The notes beneath the pieces were generated by a model. It did not search any database. It saw only the letters and a program-made list of their open reading frames with translations, and had not been told where the DNA came from. This document shows positions 28,334 to 36,558 of a DNA stretch of 64,000 nucleotides, piece by piece. Each line of letters starts with the position of its first letter. Positions within the stretch are counted from its first letter, which is position 1. Source of the DNA: Tepidiforma sp. (GTDB lineage Bacteria > Chloroflexota > Dehalococcoidia > Tepidiformales > Tepidiformaceae); contig NZ_BPIG01000004.1 in NCBI RefSeq assembly GCF_026003995.1, positions 186,001-250,000 on the forward strand. Direction: 5' to 3'. A program made the position numbers and the translations under genes.

Positions 28334-30084
28334 GCGCGGCCGCGGAAGGTCGGGTCGCTGGCGTCGATCCAGCAGCTGGCGAAGCGGTCCTGGTAGCCGT
28401 CGGTGGTATCGAGCGGGTAGCCCTTCACGTAGGGCCAGGCGAGGGCGACGACCCGCTCGCTGACCAGGTTCGCGCCGGGATTGAGGGCGAGGATCCGCCG
28501 CTGGATTTCGTAGCCGAGGTCGCGGCGGGCGGCTTCGTTCAGTTCGAGGCGCTGTTTTTCGATGAGGGCATCGAGGTCCGGGTCGCGGAGGGGGAAGCTG
28601 TTGCGCGTGCCGGCGCTGTGGAAGTAGGGGTAGACCCAGTCGTCGAGGTCGATCCAGCCGGTATCGGGGCCGGCGGCGAAGGGCGCTTCGGCCGAGAGGA
28701 GCAGGCCGACGAGCTGGCTGAGGGGCATCGGGACGACGCGGATATCGAGGCCGAGCGCGGCCTTGAGCTGGTCGCGGATGACGGATCCGAGGCCGATGGC
28801 GCTCTCGGTGGCATCGACGACGAAGAGGGGGAGCGGGTCGGCGGGGAGGGTCTTCTCGGAGCGGAAAGCATCGAGGGCGGCGCGGGCTTCGCGGAGGTCG
28901 GCCTCTCGGCCGCCGTCGCCGGGGCGGTAGCCGGGGATGACCGTGAGTTCGCTCTCGGGAAGCGTCCAGCGGGAGACCGGCCAGCTGACCCACGGGCTGA
29001 GGCCGCCGGAGCCATCGAAGAACTTACGGACCATCTCGCGGCGGTCGAGCGCCCAGGTGACGGCGTTCCGGAAGCGCTGGTCGTTGTAGGGATGGTTGAC
29101 CAGCGAGTAGCGGACGCTGAAAAACATCGAGTGGCCGACGGTGTATTCGACGAGCTGCGGCAGGGCGCGCTTCAGGTGGTCGGCGAGGGTTCGGTTGACG
29201 ACGGCGACGTCGAGCGCGCGGGTCCGGAGGCCGCTTTCGACTTCGGAGGTGGTGCGGGGCTGGACGAGCGAGATGCCGTCGAGGTAGGGGCGCCGGTCGC
29301 CGCCGAACCAGGCGGGGTTGCGGCGGACGGAGGCGAAGCGCTGGTCGCTCCATTCGACCCAGAGGAAGGGGCCGCTGCCGACCTGGCGGTCGAGGCTGAT
29401 TTCCTGGCCGTCGGGGGCGAGCTCGGGAGCGACGATGAAGGAGGCGACGTCGGCGAAGAGGTGGTGGGCGGCCGCGATGGGGGATTTGAGCTTGACGGTG
29501 ATCGCCTGGGGCGAGGTGACTTCGAGGCTGTCGACGACGGACCACTGAGGGGCGCGGACGAAGGTGGTGTCGCCGCTCAGCTGGCGCTGGATGCTGAACT
29601 TGACGTCGTCGGCGGTGACGGGGCGGCCGTTGAGGGGCGGGAGGTCGTGCCAGCGGGCCTGGGGGTTGATGCGGAAGACGAGGGTGAGGGGGTCGGGGCG
29701 CTCGGGCAGTGCGGCAGCGAGGTCGGCGGCGATCGTGCCCTGGGCCTGGTCCTGGTAGGTGAGGAGCCGGCTGAAGATCATGGCCTGGTGGCCGTGGAGG
29801 GGGCCGGCCTGGGTCTTGTGCGGGTCGACGAAGGCGTCGCGCTCGACGAAGCCGGTATGGCGGAGGGTGTGGCCGTGGCGGCTGGAAAGGGCAGTGGGGG
29901 AGGGCGAAGGCGCGCGCGTCGGGTCGCCGGCCGGCGTCGGCGACGGGCCGAAGGGCGTGGGCTGCGGGCTGCCGCCGCGGGAGCAGGCCGCGGCCGCGGC
30001 AGCCGCGCCGAGGAGCGCGCCGCCGGCGCCGAGGAGGCGGCGGCGGGAGATCGTTCGCCCGCGCGGAGACGGTTTCGAGGTCAT
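28330..30084 (-). CDS. ABC transporter substrate-binding lipoprotein (peptide/nickel family)
   Basis: About 584 residues of the SBP_bac_5 fold. A twin-arginine signal (ISRRRLLGAGG) leads to a lipobox (AAAACSRGG), so it is probably folded before export and lipid-anchored. Family features include RWHDLPPLNGRPVTADDV and the WALDRREMVRKFF region. No permease or ATPase gene is adjacent, so the partner transporter lies elsewhere or it has a sensing role. I chose the ATG at 30084 because TAGTAT lies ten bases upstream; 30096 adds four residues. Confidence 0.85.
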   Translation of the reverse strand: MTSKPSPRGRTISRRRLLGAGGALLGAAAAAAACSRGGSPQPTPFGPSPTPAGDPTRAPSPSPTALSSRHGHTLRHTGFVERDAFVDPHKTQAGPLHGHQAMIFSRLLTYQDQAQGTIAADLAAALPERPDPLTLVFRINPQARWHDLPPLNGRPVTADDVKFSIQRQLSGDTTFVRAPQWSVVDSLEVTSPQAITVKLKSPIAAAHHLFADVASFIVAPELAPDGQEISLDRQVGSGPFLWVEWSDQRFASVRRNPAWFGGDRRPYLDGISLVQPRTTSEVESGLRTRALDVAVVNRTLADHLKRALPQLVEYTVGHSMFFSVRYSLVNHPYNDQRFRNAVTWALDRREMVRKFFDGSGGLSPWVSWPVSRWTLPESELTVIPGYRPGDGGREADLREARAALDAFRSEKTLPADPLPLFVVDATESAIGLGSVIRDQLKAALGLDIRVVPMPLSQLVGLLLSAEAPFAAGPDTGWIDLDDWVYPYFHSAGTRNSFPLRDPDLDALIEKQRLELNEAARRDLGYEIQRRILALNPGANLVSERVVALAWPYVKGYPLDTTDGYQDRFASCWIDASDPTFRGRA

Positions 30085-30094
30085 GCTGGCTTTC

Positions 30095-30100
30095 ATACTA
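30095..30100 (-). promoter_or_regulatory. TAGTAT -10-like box for binding-protein gene
   Basis: TAGTAT on the minus strand lies ten bases before the ATG at 30084. A CATACT on the opposite strand at 30094-30099 could serve the divergent pterin dehydratase. Confidence 0.3.
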
Positions 30101-30180
30101 TGGCGAGGTGCCGCTATGGACCGGCAACGGCCGGTTCAGACGGCAGATTTCGGCAGATTCGAAGGAAAGGAGCCGGGGAG

Positions 30181-30471
30181 ATGACGCAGCGGCTGACGGA
30201 GCAGGCGATCGGCGAGGCGCTCGGCGCGCTGCCGGGCTGGGAAGCGGAGGGGGCGGACGCGATCCGCAAGACGTTCCGGCTGGCGGACCACATCGCGGCG
30301 CTCGGGTTCGTGGTGCGGGTCGCGGCGGCGGCCGAGGTGATGAACCACCACCCCGAGGTCGCGTGGGTCTACAACCGGGTGGAGTTTCGGCTCAGCACGC
30401 ACGACGCCGGCGGAGTGACGGAGCGCGACCTCGCGCTGGCGCGGCGGATCGAGGAGCTGGCCGCGAGCTGA
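30181..30471 (+). CDS. Pterin-4a-carbinolamine dehydratase
   Basis: 96 residues, usual length. The family motif MNHHPEVAWVYNRVEF carries the active-site histidines, and LSTHDAGGVTERDLALA completes the fold. The enzyme dehydrates 4a-hydroxytetrahydropterin; in bacteria without phenylalanine hydroxylase it may act on molybdopterin or other pterins. GAAAGGAG and GGGGAG lie before the ATG. No hydroxylase gene is nearby. Confidence 0.92.
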   Translation: MTQRLTEQAIGEALGALPGWEAEGADAIRKTFRLADHIAALGFVVRVAAAAEVMNHHPEVAWVYNRVEFRLSTHDAGGVTERDLALARRIEELAAS

Positions 30472-30481
30472 AGAAATGAAA

Positions 30482-30508
30482 CGGCCGCCCCGTGAACGGG
30501 GGCGGCCG
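30482..30508 (-). terminator. Terminator of the polyferredoxin gene
   Basis: A 10-bp GC stem (cggccgcccc / ggggcggccg) lies between two convergent gene ends. Read on the minus strand it is followed by TTTCATTTCTT, a U-rich tail that makes it an intrinsic terminator for the ferredoxin. It may also stop the plus-strand transcript. Confidence 0.7.
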
Positions 30509-30531
30509 CTATGCGCGCCGAAGGCGGCGGT

Positions 30532-31038
30532 CTAGATCACGCCGAGCGCTTTGCGAGCGCGGGTGACGATTTGCTTCTCCTCTTCGGTGAGTTCGGAGAA
30601 GTCTTTCACGACTTCGTTCTTGAGCGGGAAGATGTGGATGGCGTCCCAGCCGCAGACGTCTTCGCAGAGGCGGCAGCCGGTGCACTTCTTCTCATCGACG
30701 GTGGAGACGCCGAAGAAGTCGTCGATCCGGTCGGTGTGCTGGAGGCTGAGGGCATCGAAGGGGCAGATGTTGATGCAGAGCTCGCAGCCGGAGCCGATGC
30801 ACTTCTCTTCGATGACGACGGCGCGGGGCCACTGGTCCTTTTTGTAAGAGCGGCAGACGTTGCCGAAGGTGTCGAGGATGGCTTCGGGTGGGCAGACGAC
30901 GCCGCAGGCGCCGCAGTCGATGCAGAGGGTGGGGTCGATGACGTGGAGCTGGTTGCGCTCGCCGGTGATGGCGTTCGTCGGGCACCGCTTGGTGCAGGCG
31001 GTGCAGCCGATGCAGGTTTCGACGATGGAGTAGGGCAC
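30532..31038 (-). CDS. Polyferredoxin with four [4Fe-4S] motifs
   Basis: 168 residues with four cysteine sets: Cys9/12/15/19, Cys39/42/45/49, Cys80/85/88/92 and Cys119/122/125/129. The third has an unusual C-x4-C-x2-C-x3-C spacing (CIGSGCELCINICP). Such a protein can hold up to four clusters and carry electrons between oxidoreductases in the cytoplasm. The last 35 residues are a charged helical tail. GTG start. No dehydrogenase partner is adjacent. Confidence 0.88.
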   Translation of the reverse strand: MPYSIVETCIGCTACTKRCPTNAITGERNQLHVIDPTLCIDCGACGVVCPPEAILDTFGNVCRSYKKDQWPRAVVIEEKCIGSGCELCINICPFDALSLQHTDRIDDFFGVSTVDEKKCTGCRLCEDVCGWDAIHIFPLKNEVVKDFSELTEEEKQIVTRARKALGVI

Positions 31039-31101
31039 GAAGCGTCCCCCTGCGTGCGGGTGTGGAGGTCAGGATACCATGGCGGGGCGGGGTGAGGCGC
31101 G

Positions 31102-31860
31102 TCAGGGGAGGGCGGCGAGGAAGGCCTCGACGGCGGCGTTGAAGGCGGCGGGGTTGTCGATGTTGGCGGCGTGGCCCGCGCCGGGGATGACGACCTTTTG
31201 CGCGCCGGGGATCTTCGCGGCCATGTAGTCGGTGGCGCCGAGGAACGGCTCGTCGCGTTCGCCGACGAGGACGAGGGTGGGGACGCGGATGCCTTCGAGC
31301 GATTCGATGACGCGGGCATCGAACTGGGCGAGCATGCCGCGGGCGGCGAGAGCGAGCCCCCTCGCGCTGCGGTGCTGGGCGATGCGCACCTCAGCGCCGG
31401 GGCCGAGCGCCTCGAGGCCGCGGGTTTCGAAGGCGGCGGCGCGGGCTTCAGCGGTGCGGTTCCAGGCTTCGCGGCCGGCCGGGTTGCGGTAGCCGGGGCC
31501 GGTGTCGAACAGCATCAGGGCGCGGGTGCGCGCCGGGTGAGCGAGGTGGAAGGCGAGCGACATGTAGCCGCCGAGGGAGAGGCCGCCGATGACGGCGCGT
31601 TCGATGCCGAGGGCATCGAGGATGGCAGCCATATCGGCGACGGTGTGCGCTTCGGAGTAGCTGGCCGGGTCATCCGGGCTGTCCGACTGGCCGTGACCGC
31701 GCATGTCCCACGTGATGACGCGGTAGCGGGGAGCGAGGGCCTCGACCTGCCCCTGCCACATGCGGGAGGTGGCGGAGTAGCCGTGGCTGAGGAGGACGGG
31801 CGGGCCCTCGCCGTGGGCTTCGTAGAAGATGCGGACGCCGTCGCGGTCGATGAAGGGCAC
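31102..31860 (-). CDS. Alpha/beta hydrolase
   Basis: 252 residues. HGEGPPVLLSHGYSATSRMW forms the oxyanion region, the nucleophile elbow is GLSLGGYM (Ser near residue 95), and the acid and base fit GERDEPF and GAGHAANID. The family includes esterases, lactonases and C-C hydrolases; the substrate is not evident. GGAGGC lies before the GTG start. It is followed on the same strand by the polyferredoxin. Confidence 0.88.
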   Translation of the reverse strand: MPFIDRDGVRIFYEAHGEGPPVLLSHGYSATSRMWQGQVEALAPRYRVITWDMRGHGQSDSPDDPASYSEAHTVADMAAILDALGIERAVIGGLSLGGYMSLAFHLAHPARTRALMLFDTGPGYRNPAGREAWNRTAEARAAAFETRGLEALGPGAEVRIAQHRSARGLALAARGMLAQFDARVIESLEGIRVPTLVLVGERDEPFLGATDYMAAKIPGAQKVVIPGAGHAANIDNPAAFNAAVEAFLAALP

Positions 31861-31918
31861 GGGGGCCTCCGGGCTCGGGGGATGGTGGCGGGGATTCTAC
31901 GCGGGCGGCTGCAGCGCG

Positions 31919-32443
31919 TCAGAGCGGGCCGCGGGCGGCGAGTTCGCGGCCGAGGATGGCCTCGGCGGTGCCGTCGAACGGGAAGCGGCCGAGGCGAACC
32001 ATGCGGAGGGCGCGGAGGATGCCGCACCACGCCGCGCGGCGGACGCCGGGCGGGTAGCCGAGTTCGGTGGCGCGGGCTTCGAAGACGTCGCGGTCGCGGA
32101 CGTAGTGGTGGCCGCCGGGGAGGACGATGACATCGAGGTCGAGGTCGACGAAGTCGATGGTGCGGCCGGAGAGCCGGCCGGGGAGGGCAGCATCGCACTT
32201 GGCGTCGACGAAGCGGCCGAGGGGGTCGAACCAGTGGAGGACAGTGAGGGGACCGGTGAGGCCGATGCAGTGAATGCCGAACCCGGGCGTCTCGTCCGCA
32301 TCTGGCGGGAGTTTGCGGTGGCGTTCGGCGTCGTGGAGGACGACGAGCCAGTCGCCGCCGCGGGCATCGACGAGGTCGCCCTCCCATTCGTAGCGGACGG
32401 CGCCGCCGTACTTGAGCTTGCGGACCACGACCGGGTTCGGCAC
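31919..32443 (-). CDS. DUF402 domain protein (possible nucleotide phosphatase)
   Basis: 174 residues. DFVDLDLDVIVLPGGHHYV followed by RDRDVFEARATELGYP is the DUF402 signature. Characterised relatives hydrolyse nucleoside di- or triphosphates or, fused in FAU-1, act on RNA. It is four bases downstream of the SelW-like gene and likely co-transcribed with it. Activity is inferred from family only. Confidence 0.75.
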   Translation of the reverse strand: MPNPVVVRKLKYGGAVRYEWEGDLVDARGGDWLVVLHDAERHRKLPPDADETPGFGIHCIGLTGPLTVLHWFDPLGRFVDAKCDAALPGRLSGRTIDFVDLDLDVIVLPGGHHYVRDRDVFEARATELGYPPGVRRAAWCGILRALRMVRLGRFPFDGTAEAILGRELAARGPL

Positions 32444-32447
32444 GGGC

Positions 32448-32747
32448 TCAGGCGTCCGGCGCCGGGTGAGGGTGGCGCTTGAGGCCGGCCGCCTCGGCGG
32501 GCTCGAGGCAGGCAGCGAGCGCCTCCTTCAGCTCGGCGATTTCGGGGTAGCGGCCGGCGGCGCGGCGGGAGAAGACGCGTTCGCCATCGACGTCGATGTC
32601 GAAGTCGCCGCCGCCGGCCGGCACGAGCCGGAGGTCGGCGATGTAGTCGCCGAAGGTGTGGAGGAGCTCGTGCGCCGTCCAGAGGGCGCGGGGGAGGAAG
32701 TTGCAGCGGCGGCAGTAGGTGATGGTGACGGAGAGGCGGGTGGACAC
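32448..32747 (-). CDS. SelT/SelW/SelH family thioredoxin-like protein
   Basis: 99 residues. SVTITYCRRCNFLPRALWTA carries the redox CxxC (Cys12 and Cys15) in the place where the selenoprotein form has Sec. LVPAGGGDFDIDVDGE and GRYPEIAELKEAL complete the Rdx fold. Function in bacteria is unknown but redox-related. It lies between a nitroreductase and a DUF402 protein on the minus strand. Confidence 0.85.
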   Translation of the reverse strand: MSTRLSVTITYCRRCNFLPRALWTAHELLHTFGDYIADLRLVPAGGGDFDIDVDGERVFSRRAAGRYPEIAELKEALAACLEPAEAAGLKRHPHPAPDA

Positions 32748-32767
32748 GGCCGGGCTCCGGGAACGGG

Positions 32768-33418
32768 CTACTGGCGCTTGTTGCCCCAGTGGTCCCAGTA
32801 GGTGACGTCTTCGACGGGCTTGCGGAAGCCGGCGCCGAACTTGCCGCGGGGCCAGCCCACCGGGATGAGGGCGGCGGTTTCGACGGTCTCGGGGATGCCG
32901 AGGAGCTTGCGGACGTCGTCCTGCCGGAAGCGGTGGAGCGTGGTGAGGGCAGTCCCGAGGCCGAGGGCGCGGGCTGCGAGCATCAGGTTCTGGACGGCGG
33001 GGTAGATGCTGGAGCCGGCGGTGATATCGGGCCGGGAGCCGGGGTCCATGAGGACGCAGGCGAGGATGAGGACCGGCACCTCGTGGAGGTGGTCGGCGAG
33101 GTACTGGGCGGAACGCATGACGCGCTCGTTGCTGGCGGCTTCATCGGGCGGGAGGCCGGGGCGGTTGCCGTAGCCGCTGGCGACGAGGCGGTCCCAGCCT
33201 TCCTTGTACCACTGCTGGAGCTGCTGCTTTTTCGCGGGGTCGGTGATGACGAGCCAGCGCCAGTTCTGGCGGTTGCCGCCGCTGGGGGCGCGGGTCGCGG
33301 CCCAGAGGATCTTCTTGATGTACTCCTCGGGGACGGGGTCCGGCTTGAGGCGGCGCATGGCGCGCTGGGTGCCGATGACTTCGAAGATGTCGGGTTCGAC
33401 GACGGCCGGTTCGGACAC
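32768..33418 (-). CDS. Nitroreductase family flavoprotein
   Basis: 216 residues. RAMRRLKPDPVPEEYIKKIL and TRAPSGGNRQNWRWLVIT form the FMN-binding N-terminus, and the C-terminal VGWPRGKFGAGFRKPVEDV fits the NAD(P)H-dependent nitroreductase/oxidoreductase fold. Physiological substrate unknown. A GGAG before the GTG start gives a normal ribosome site. It is divergent from the CoA transferase pair. Confidence 0.9.
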   Translation of the reverse strand: MSEPAVVEPDIFEVIGTQRAMRRLKPDPVPEEYIKKILWAATRAPSGGNRQNWRWLVITDPAKKQQLQQWYKEGWDRLVASGYGNRPGLPPDEAASNERVMRSAQYLADHLHEVPVLILACVLMDPGSRPDITAGSSIYPAVQNLMLAARALGLGTALTTLHRFRQDDVRKLLGIPETVETAALIPVGWPRGKFGAGFRKPVEDVTYWDHWGNKRQ

Positions 33419-33483
33419 GGGATACTCCAGTCGGGTGGCTGTGGGCCCGATCCTACAGGGTCAGCGGGCAGGCGCGAGGCCGC

Positions 33484-33489
33484 TATAAT
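33484..33489 (+). promoter_or_regulatory. TATAAT -10 box for CoA transferase pair
   Basis: A perfect TATAAT is nine bases before the ATG at 33499, close to leaderless spacing. No -35 consensus is evident. Confidence 0.5.
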
Positions 33490-33498
33490 CCGCCGGCG

Positions 33499-34734
33499 AT
33501 GTCGGAGCTGCCGCTGGCCGGGGTGCGGGTGTGCGACCTGACGTGGGTCATCGCGGGGCCGACGGCGACGCGCATCCTCGCGGATTTCGGGGCCGAGGTC
33601 ATCCGGGTGGAGCACGGGCAGGCGGCGGACCCGATCCGGTTCGGGCGGCCGATCGCGGGCGAGCGGCCGACGCTGAACAACTCAGGGTTTTTCAACTACT
33701 TCAACCGGAACAAGAAGAGCGTGCTGCTGAACGTCCGCCACCCGCTGGGGATGGAGGTGCTGCACCGGCTCATCGCCGTGAGCGACGTGGTCATCGAGAA
33801 CTTTTCGAGCGGCGTGCTGGAGTCGTGGGGGCTGGACTACACGGCGATGCGGGGGATCAACCCGGGCGTGATTTACTGCTCGATTTCGGGGTTCGGCCAT
33901 ACGGGCCGGGACCGGCATTTCACGACGTGGGGGCCGACGGCGCAGGCGCTGAGCGGGCTGACGCTCATGTCGGGGCTGCCGGGCAAGCCGCCCGCCGGCT
34001 GGGGGTATTCGTATCTCGACCATACGGCGGGGTATTACGCCGCGATCGCGGTGATGATGGCGCTCCATCACCGGAACCGGACCGGCGAGGGGCAGGCGAT
34101 CGACATCGCGCAGGTGGAAACGGGGATGGTGCTGACCGGGCCGGCGGTGCTGGATTTCACGGTGAACGGGCGGAGCTGGCTGCGGGAGGGGATGCCGCCG
34201 GGGAACCGGGCGTGGGAGCCGCGCATCGCGCCGCACAACACGTACCCGTGCGCCGGGGAGGACCGCTGGGTCGCGGTCGCGGTGCGGAGCGATGCGGAGT
34301 GGGAGGCGATGCGGCGGGCGATGGGCGAGCCGGGCTGGGCCGCCGACGCGCGGTTCGCGGCGAACGCGGGGCGGCTCGCGCACGAGGACGAGCTCGACGC
34401 CCGCATCGCGGAGTGGACGCGGGAGCGGGACGCCGAGGCGGTGATGGAGACGCTGCAGGCCGCCGGGGTGCCGGCGGGCGTGTGCCAGACGGCGGGCGAC
34501 CGGGTAGAGCGCGACCCGCAGCTGCGGGCGCGCGGCTGGTGGACGGCGATGCCCCATCCTGAGCTCGGCGAGTCGGGATTCGACGGCGTGGCGCCGCGGC
34601 TGTCGCGGACGCCCGGAACGAACCGGACGGCCTCGCCGCTCATGGGCGAGCACACGTTCGAGGTGATGACCGGCACGCTGGGCATGAGCGCCGAGGAGTA
34701 CGCGGAGCTGGAGGCGATGGGGGTGTTCATGTGA
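33499..34734 (+). CDS. CaiB/BaiF family CoA transferase (class III), first copy
   Basis: 411 residues. The N-terminal GVRVCDLTWVIAGPTATRILADFGAEVI and GLDYTAMRGINPGVIYCSISGFG are class III signatures, with the catalytic Asp expected in the later DIAQVETG segment. These enzymes move CoA between acyl-CoA and an organic acid, often in carnitine, bile acid, oxalate or aromatic catabolism. The GTGA overlap with a second homologue suggests a heteromer or a two-step pathway. Confidence 0.92.
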   Translation: MSELPLAGVRVCDLTWVIAGPTATRILADFGAEVIRVEHGQAADPIRFGRPIAGERPTLNNSGFFNYFNRNKKSVLLNVRHPLGMEVLHRLIAVSDVVIENFSSGVLESWGLDYTAMRGINPGVIYCSISGFGHTGRDRHFTTWGPTAQALSGLTLMSGLPGKPPAGWGYSYLDHTAGYYAAIAVMMALHHRNRTGEGQAIDIAQVETGMVLTGPAVLDFTVNGRSWLREGMPPGNRAWEPRIAPHNTYPCAGEDRWVAVAVRSDAEWEAMRRAMGEPGWAADARFAANAGRLAHEDELDARIAEWTRERDAEAVMETLQAAGVPAGVCQTAGDRVERDPQLRARGWWTAMPHPELGESGFDGVAPRLSRTPGTNRTASPLMGEHTFEVMTGTLGMSAEEYAELEAMGVFM

Positions 34735-35951
34735 GCGGGCCGCTGACCGGGCTGCGGGTGCTCGAGCTGTGCGGGCCGATGGGGCAGTACGCGGGCAAGC
34801 TGCTGGCCGACATGGGCGCCGACGTCGTGAAGGTGGAGCCGCCGGACGGCGGGGAGGCGCGCCGGGTGGGCCCGTTCGTGGACGACGTGCCGGGGCCGAA
34901 CCGATCGCTGAGCTTCTGGTACGGCAACACGAACAAGCGGTCCGTCGTGCTCGATTTCGGCGAGGACGGCGACCGGGAGACGTGGCGGCGGCTGGTCTCG
35001 GCGGCCGATATCGTCATCGAGGACCGGCGGCCGGGCGAACTGGACGCGTCGGGGATGGGCTACCGGGCCCTCGGGGCGGCCAACGCCGGGCTCATCTGGT
35101 GCGCCATCACGCCGTTCGGGCAGGACGGGCCGTGGGCGGCGTTCGCGGCGACGGACCTCGTTTCGCTGGCGCTCGGCGGAGCGATGATGATGAACGGCTA
35201 CGACCCGGAGGACGCGCCCGGGGCGCCGCCCATCCGCGGCCACGGCGACCAGGGCTACGCGACGGGCTGCCATTACGCCGTGCAGGGCATCCTCGCGGCG
35301 CTGCTCTGGCGGGACCGCACCGGCGAGGGCCAGTTCATCGACTGTTCGGTGCACGAGGCCGTGAGCAGCACGACCGAGGTGGCGCTGCCGTACTGGTTCA
35401 CGCAGCGCGTGAACGTCATCCGGCAGACGGGGCGGCACGCCGCGGCGAGCCGGACCGAGCGGTGGCTCCAGCGGGCGGCCGATGGGCGGTGGACGCTGAT
35501 TTTCGGGGTGGGGCGAGACAACGCGAGCTGGAAGCGGATCAAGGCGTGGTTCCAGTCGAAGGGGTTCGGCGGGCAGTTCGACGAGCCGCGGTTCGACGAC
35601 CCGGCGGCGCGGCAGCCGGGCCGGGGGAGCCCGGAGGCGGCGGAGATCTTCGCGGAGCTCGAGCGGTTCATCGCGGCGCACCCGGCGGAGGAGGTGTATC
35701 GCGGCGGGCAGGAGCGCCGGCAGGCGTGGGGCGTGGTGCGGAGCCCGGAGGAGAACCTGGCGGACCCGCACTGGGAGGACCGGCGGTTCTGGGTCGAGGT
35801 CGAGGGGGAAGGGCGGGAGGGGCAGCCGGTGCGGATGCCGGGGGCGCCGTACCGGTTCAGCGCGACGCCGTGGGCGCTGCGGCGGCCGGCACCGAAGCTC
35901 GGCGAGCACACGGCCGAGGTGCTGCGGGAGTGGCTCGGGGTCGAAACATGA
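34731..35951 (+). CDS. CaiB/BaiF family CoA transferase (class III), second copy
   Basis: 406 residues, clearly homologous to the preceding gene but diverged (GLRVLELCGPMGQYAGKLLA, GMGYRALGAANAGLIWCAIT). The catalytic region reads QFIDCSVHEA, with Asp preserved. The GTG start overlaps the previous stop. Tandem unequal class III transferases are known to form heterodimers such as succinyl-CoA:benzylsuccinate transferase, but no cognate pathway genes lie here. Confidence 0.92.
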   Translation: MSGPLTGLRVLELCGPMGQYAGKLLADMGADVVKVEPPDGGEARRVGPFVDDVPGPNRSLSFWYGNTNKRSVVLDFGEDGDRETWRRLVSAADIVIEDRRPGELDASGMGYRALGAANAGLIWCAITPFGQDGPWAAFAATDLVSLALGGAMMMNGYDPEDAPGAPPIRGHGDQGYATGCHYAVQGILAALLWRDRTGEGQFIDCSVHEAVSSTTEVALPYWFTQRVNVIRQTGRHAAASRTERWLQRAADGRWTLIFGVGRDNASWKRIKAWFQSKGFGGQFDEPRFDDPAARQPGRGSPEAAEIFAELERFIAAHPAEEVYRGGQERRQAWGVVRSPEENLADPHWEDRRFWVEVEGEGREGQPVRMPGAPYRFSATPWALRRPAPKLGEHTAEVLREWLGVET

Positions 35952-36326
35952 CCGATACGCGGCGATAACGGGGAGTTCATCGGGATTCGGGACACTGTGG
36001 CCATCGGGACGTTCCCGAGGCAGCCGCCTCCCCTGTCCCCTCCGGGCGCGCTGCAGTGCGAGGGCCCGGCGTTCGGTGCCGCCGGGCCCTCCTTCTTTGG
36101 TCGCCTGCCTTTCAGCCGAGGCGGGCCGACGGCGGGTTCGATTTGGGAACGTATTTGCCCCGATTCGCAGCGAAAGGACGCGCGAGCGTGAAGATTCGGT
36201 AGCAGCGGCTGACGGGAGCGGGCGGCAGGGGTACGGTGGGAGCCTGCGACATGTGCTGTTCACGCCGCCGTCATGCGGGGGTCACAGCCGGGCCGCAGGA
36301 TGACGCCATCGCTGGGGGTGACACCG
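35952..36326. other. 375-base gap with a terminator and a promoter-like box
   Basis: No convincing gene. It holds GAAA-N14-GGCGATAA (35943-35968), similar to the flagellar sigma-28 boxes but overlapping the end of the CoA transferase, and the hairpin at 36060. A 64-codon frame from 35997 reads across the terminator with low-complexity composition and was not accepted. The rest shows nothing I can interpret. Confidence 0.5.
36060..36098 (+). terminator. Terminator of the CoA transferase operon
   Basis: A 12-bp stem (gagggcccggcg and its complement) with an 8-base loop is followed by CTTCTTT. It lies 108 bases after the second CoA transferase. Confidence 0.75.
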
Positions 36327-36545
36327 ATGGTCGAGGGTGCAGGTTCGAACCGTGTTTCGCTCTACGAGCTGCTGCGGGCGCGGCACGTGCCGCTGCGCGA
36401 GGTGAGCGCGCTCGGCGTCGACCGGGACGACCTCGGGGCGCCGGTGCGGACGGCTGCGCGGCGGGCGGGCCTCAGCCCGGAGCGGCTGGCTGCGGCGCTC
36501 GGGCGCGCGGAGACGGCGCAACGGGACGCGGCTGCGGTCCGCTGA
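36327..36545 (+). CDS. Small hypothetical protein
   Basis: 72 residues, soluble and Arg/Ala-rich (RVSLYELLRARHVPLREVSA, ending AALGRAETAQRDAAAV). No family recognised. A GGGGGTGA sequence ten bases before the ATG is a possible ribosome site. It could be a chance frame in GC-rich DNA; conservation would decide. It converges on the LysM gene. Confidence 0.35.
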   Translation: MVEGAGSNRVSLYELLRARHVPLREVSALGVDRDDLGAPVRTAARRAGLSPERLAAALGRAETAQRDAAAVR

Positions 36546-36558
36546 GGGTCGGGTTTCG

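Noticed and set aside
28618..30180. Plus-strand continuation upstream of the pterin dehydratase as an N-terminal domain
   Set aside because: It is Glu/Gly/Asp-rich antisense of the ABC binding protein; a ribosome site fixes the ATG at 30181.
35997..36191. 64-codon frame after the CoA transferases
   Set aside because: It reads through a strong terminator, is low in complexity and has no ribosome site.
36338..36358. GGTTCGAACC resembling a tRNA T-loop
   Set aside because: The flanking bases do not form the five-pair T stem, and no acceptor or anticodon arm can be drawn around it.
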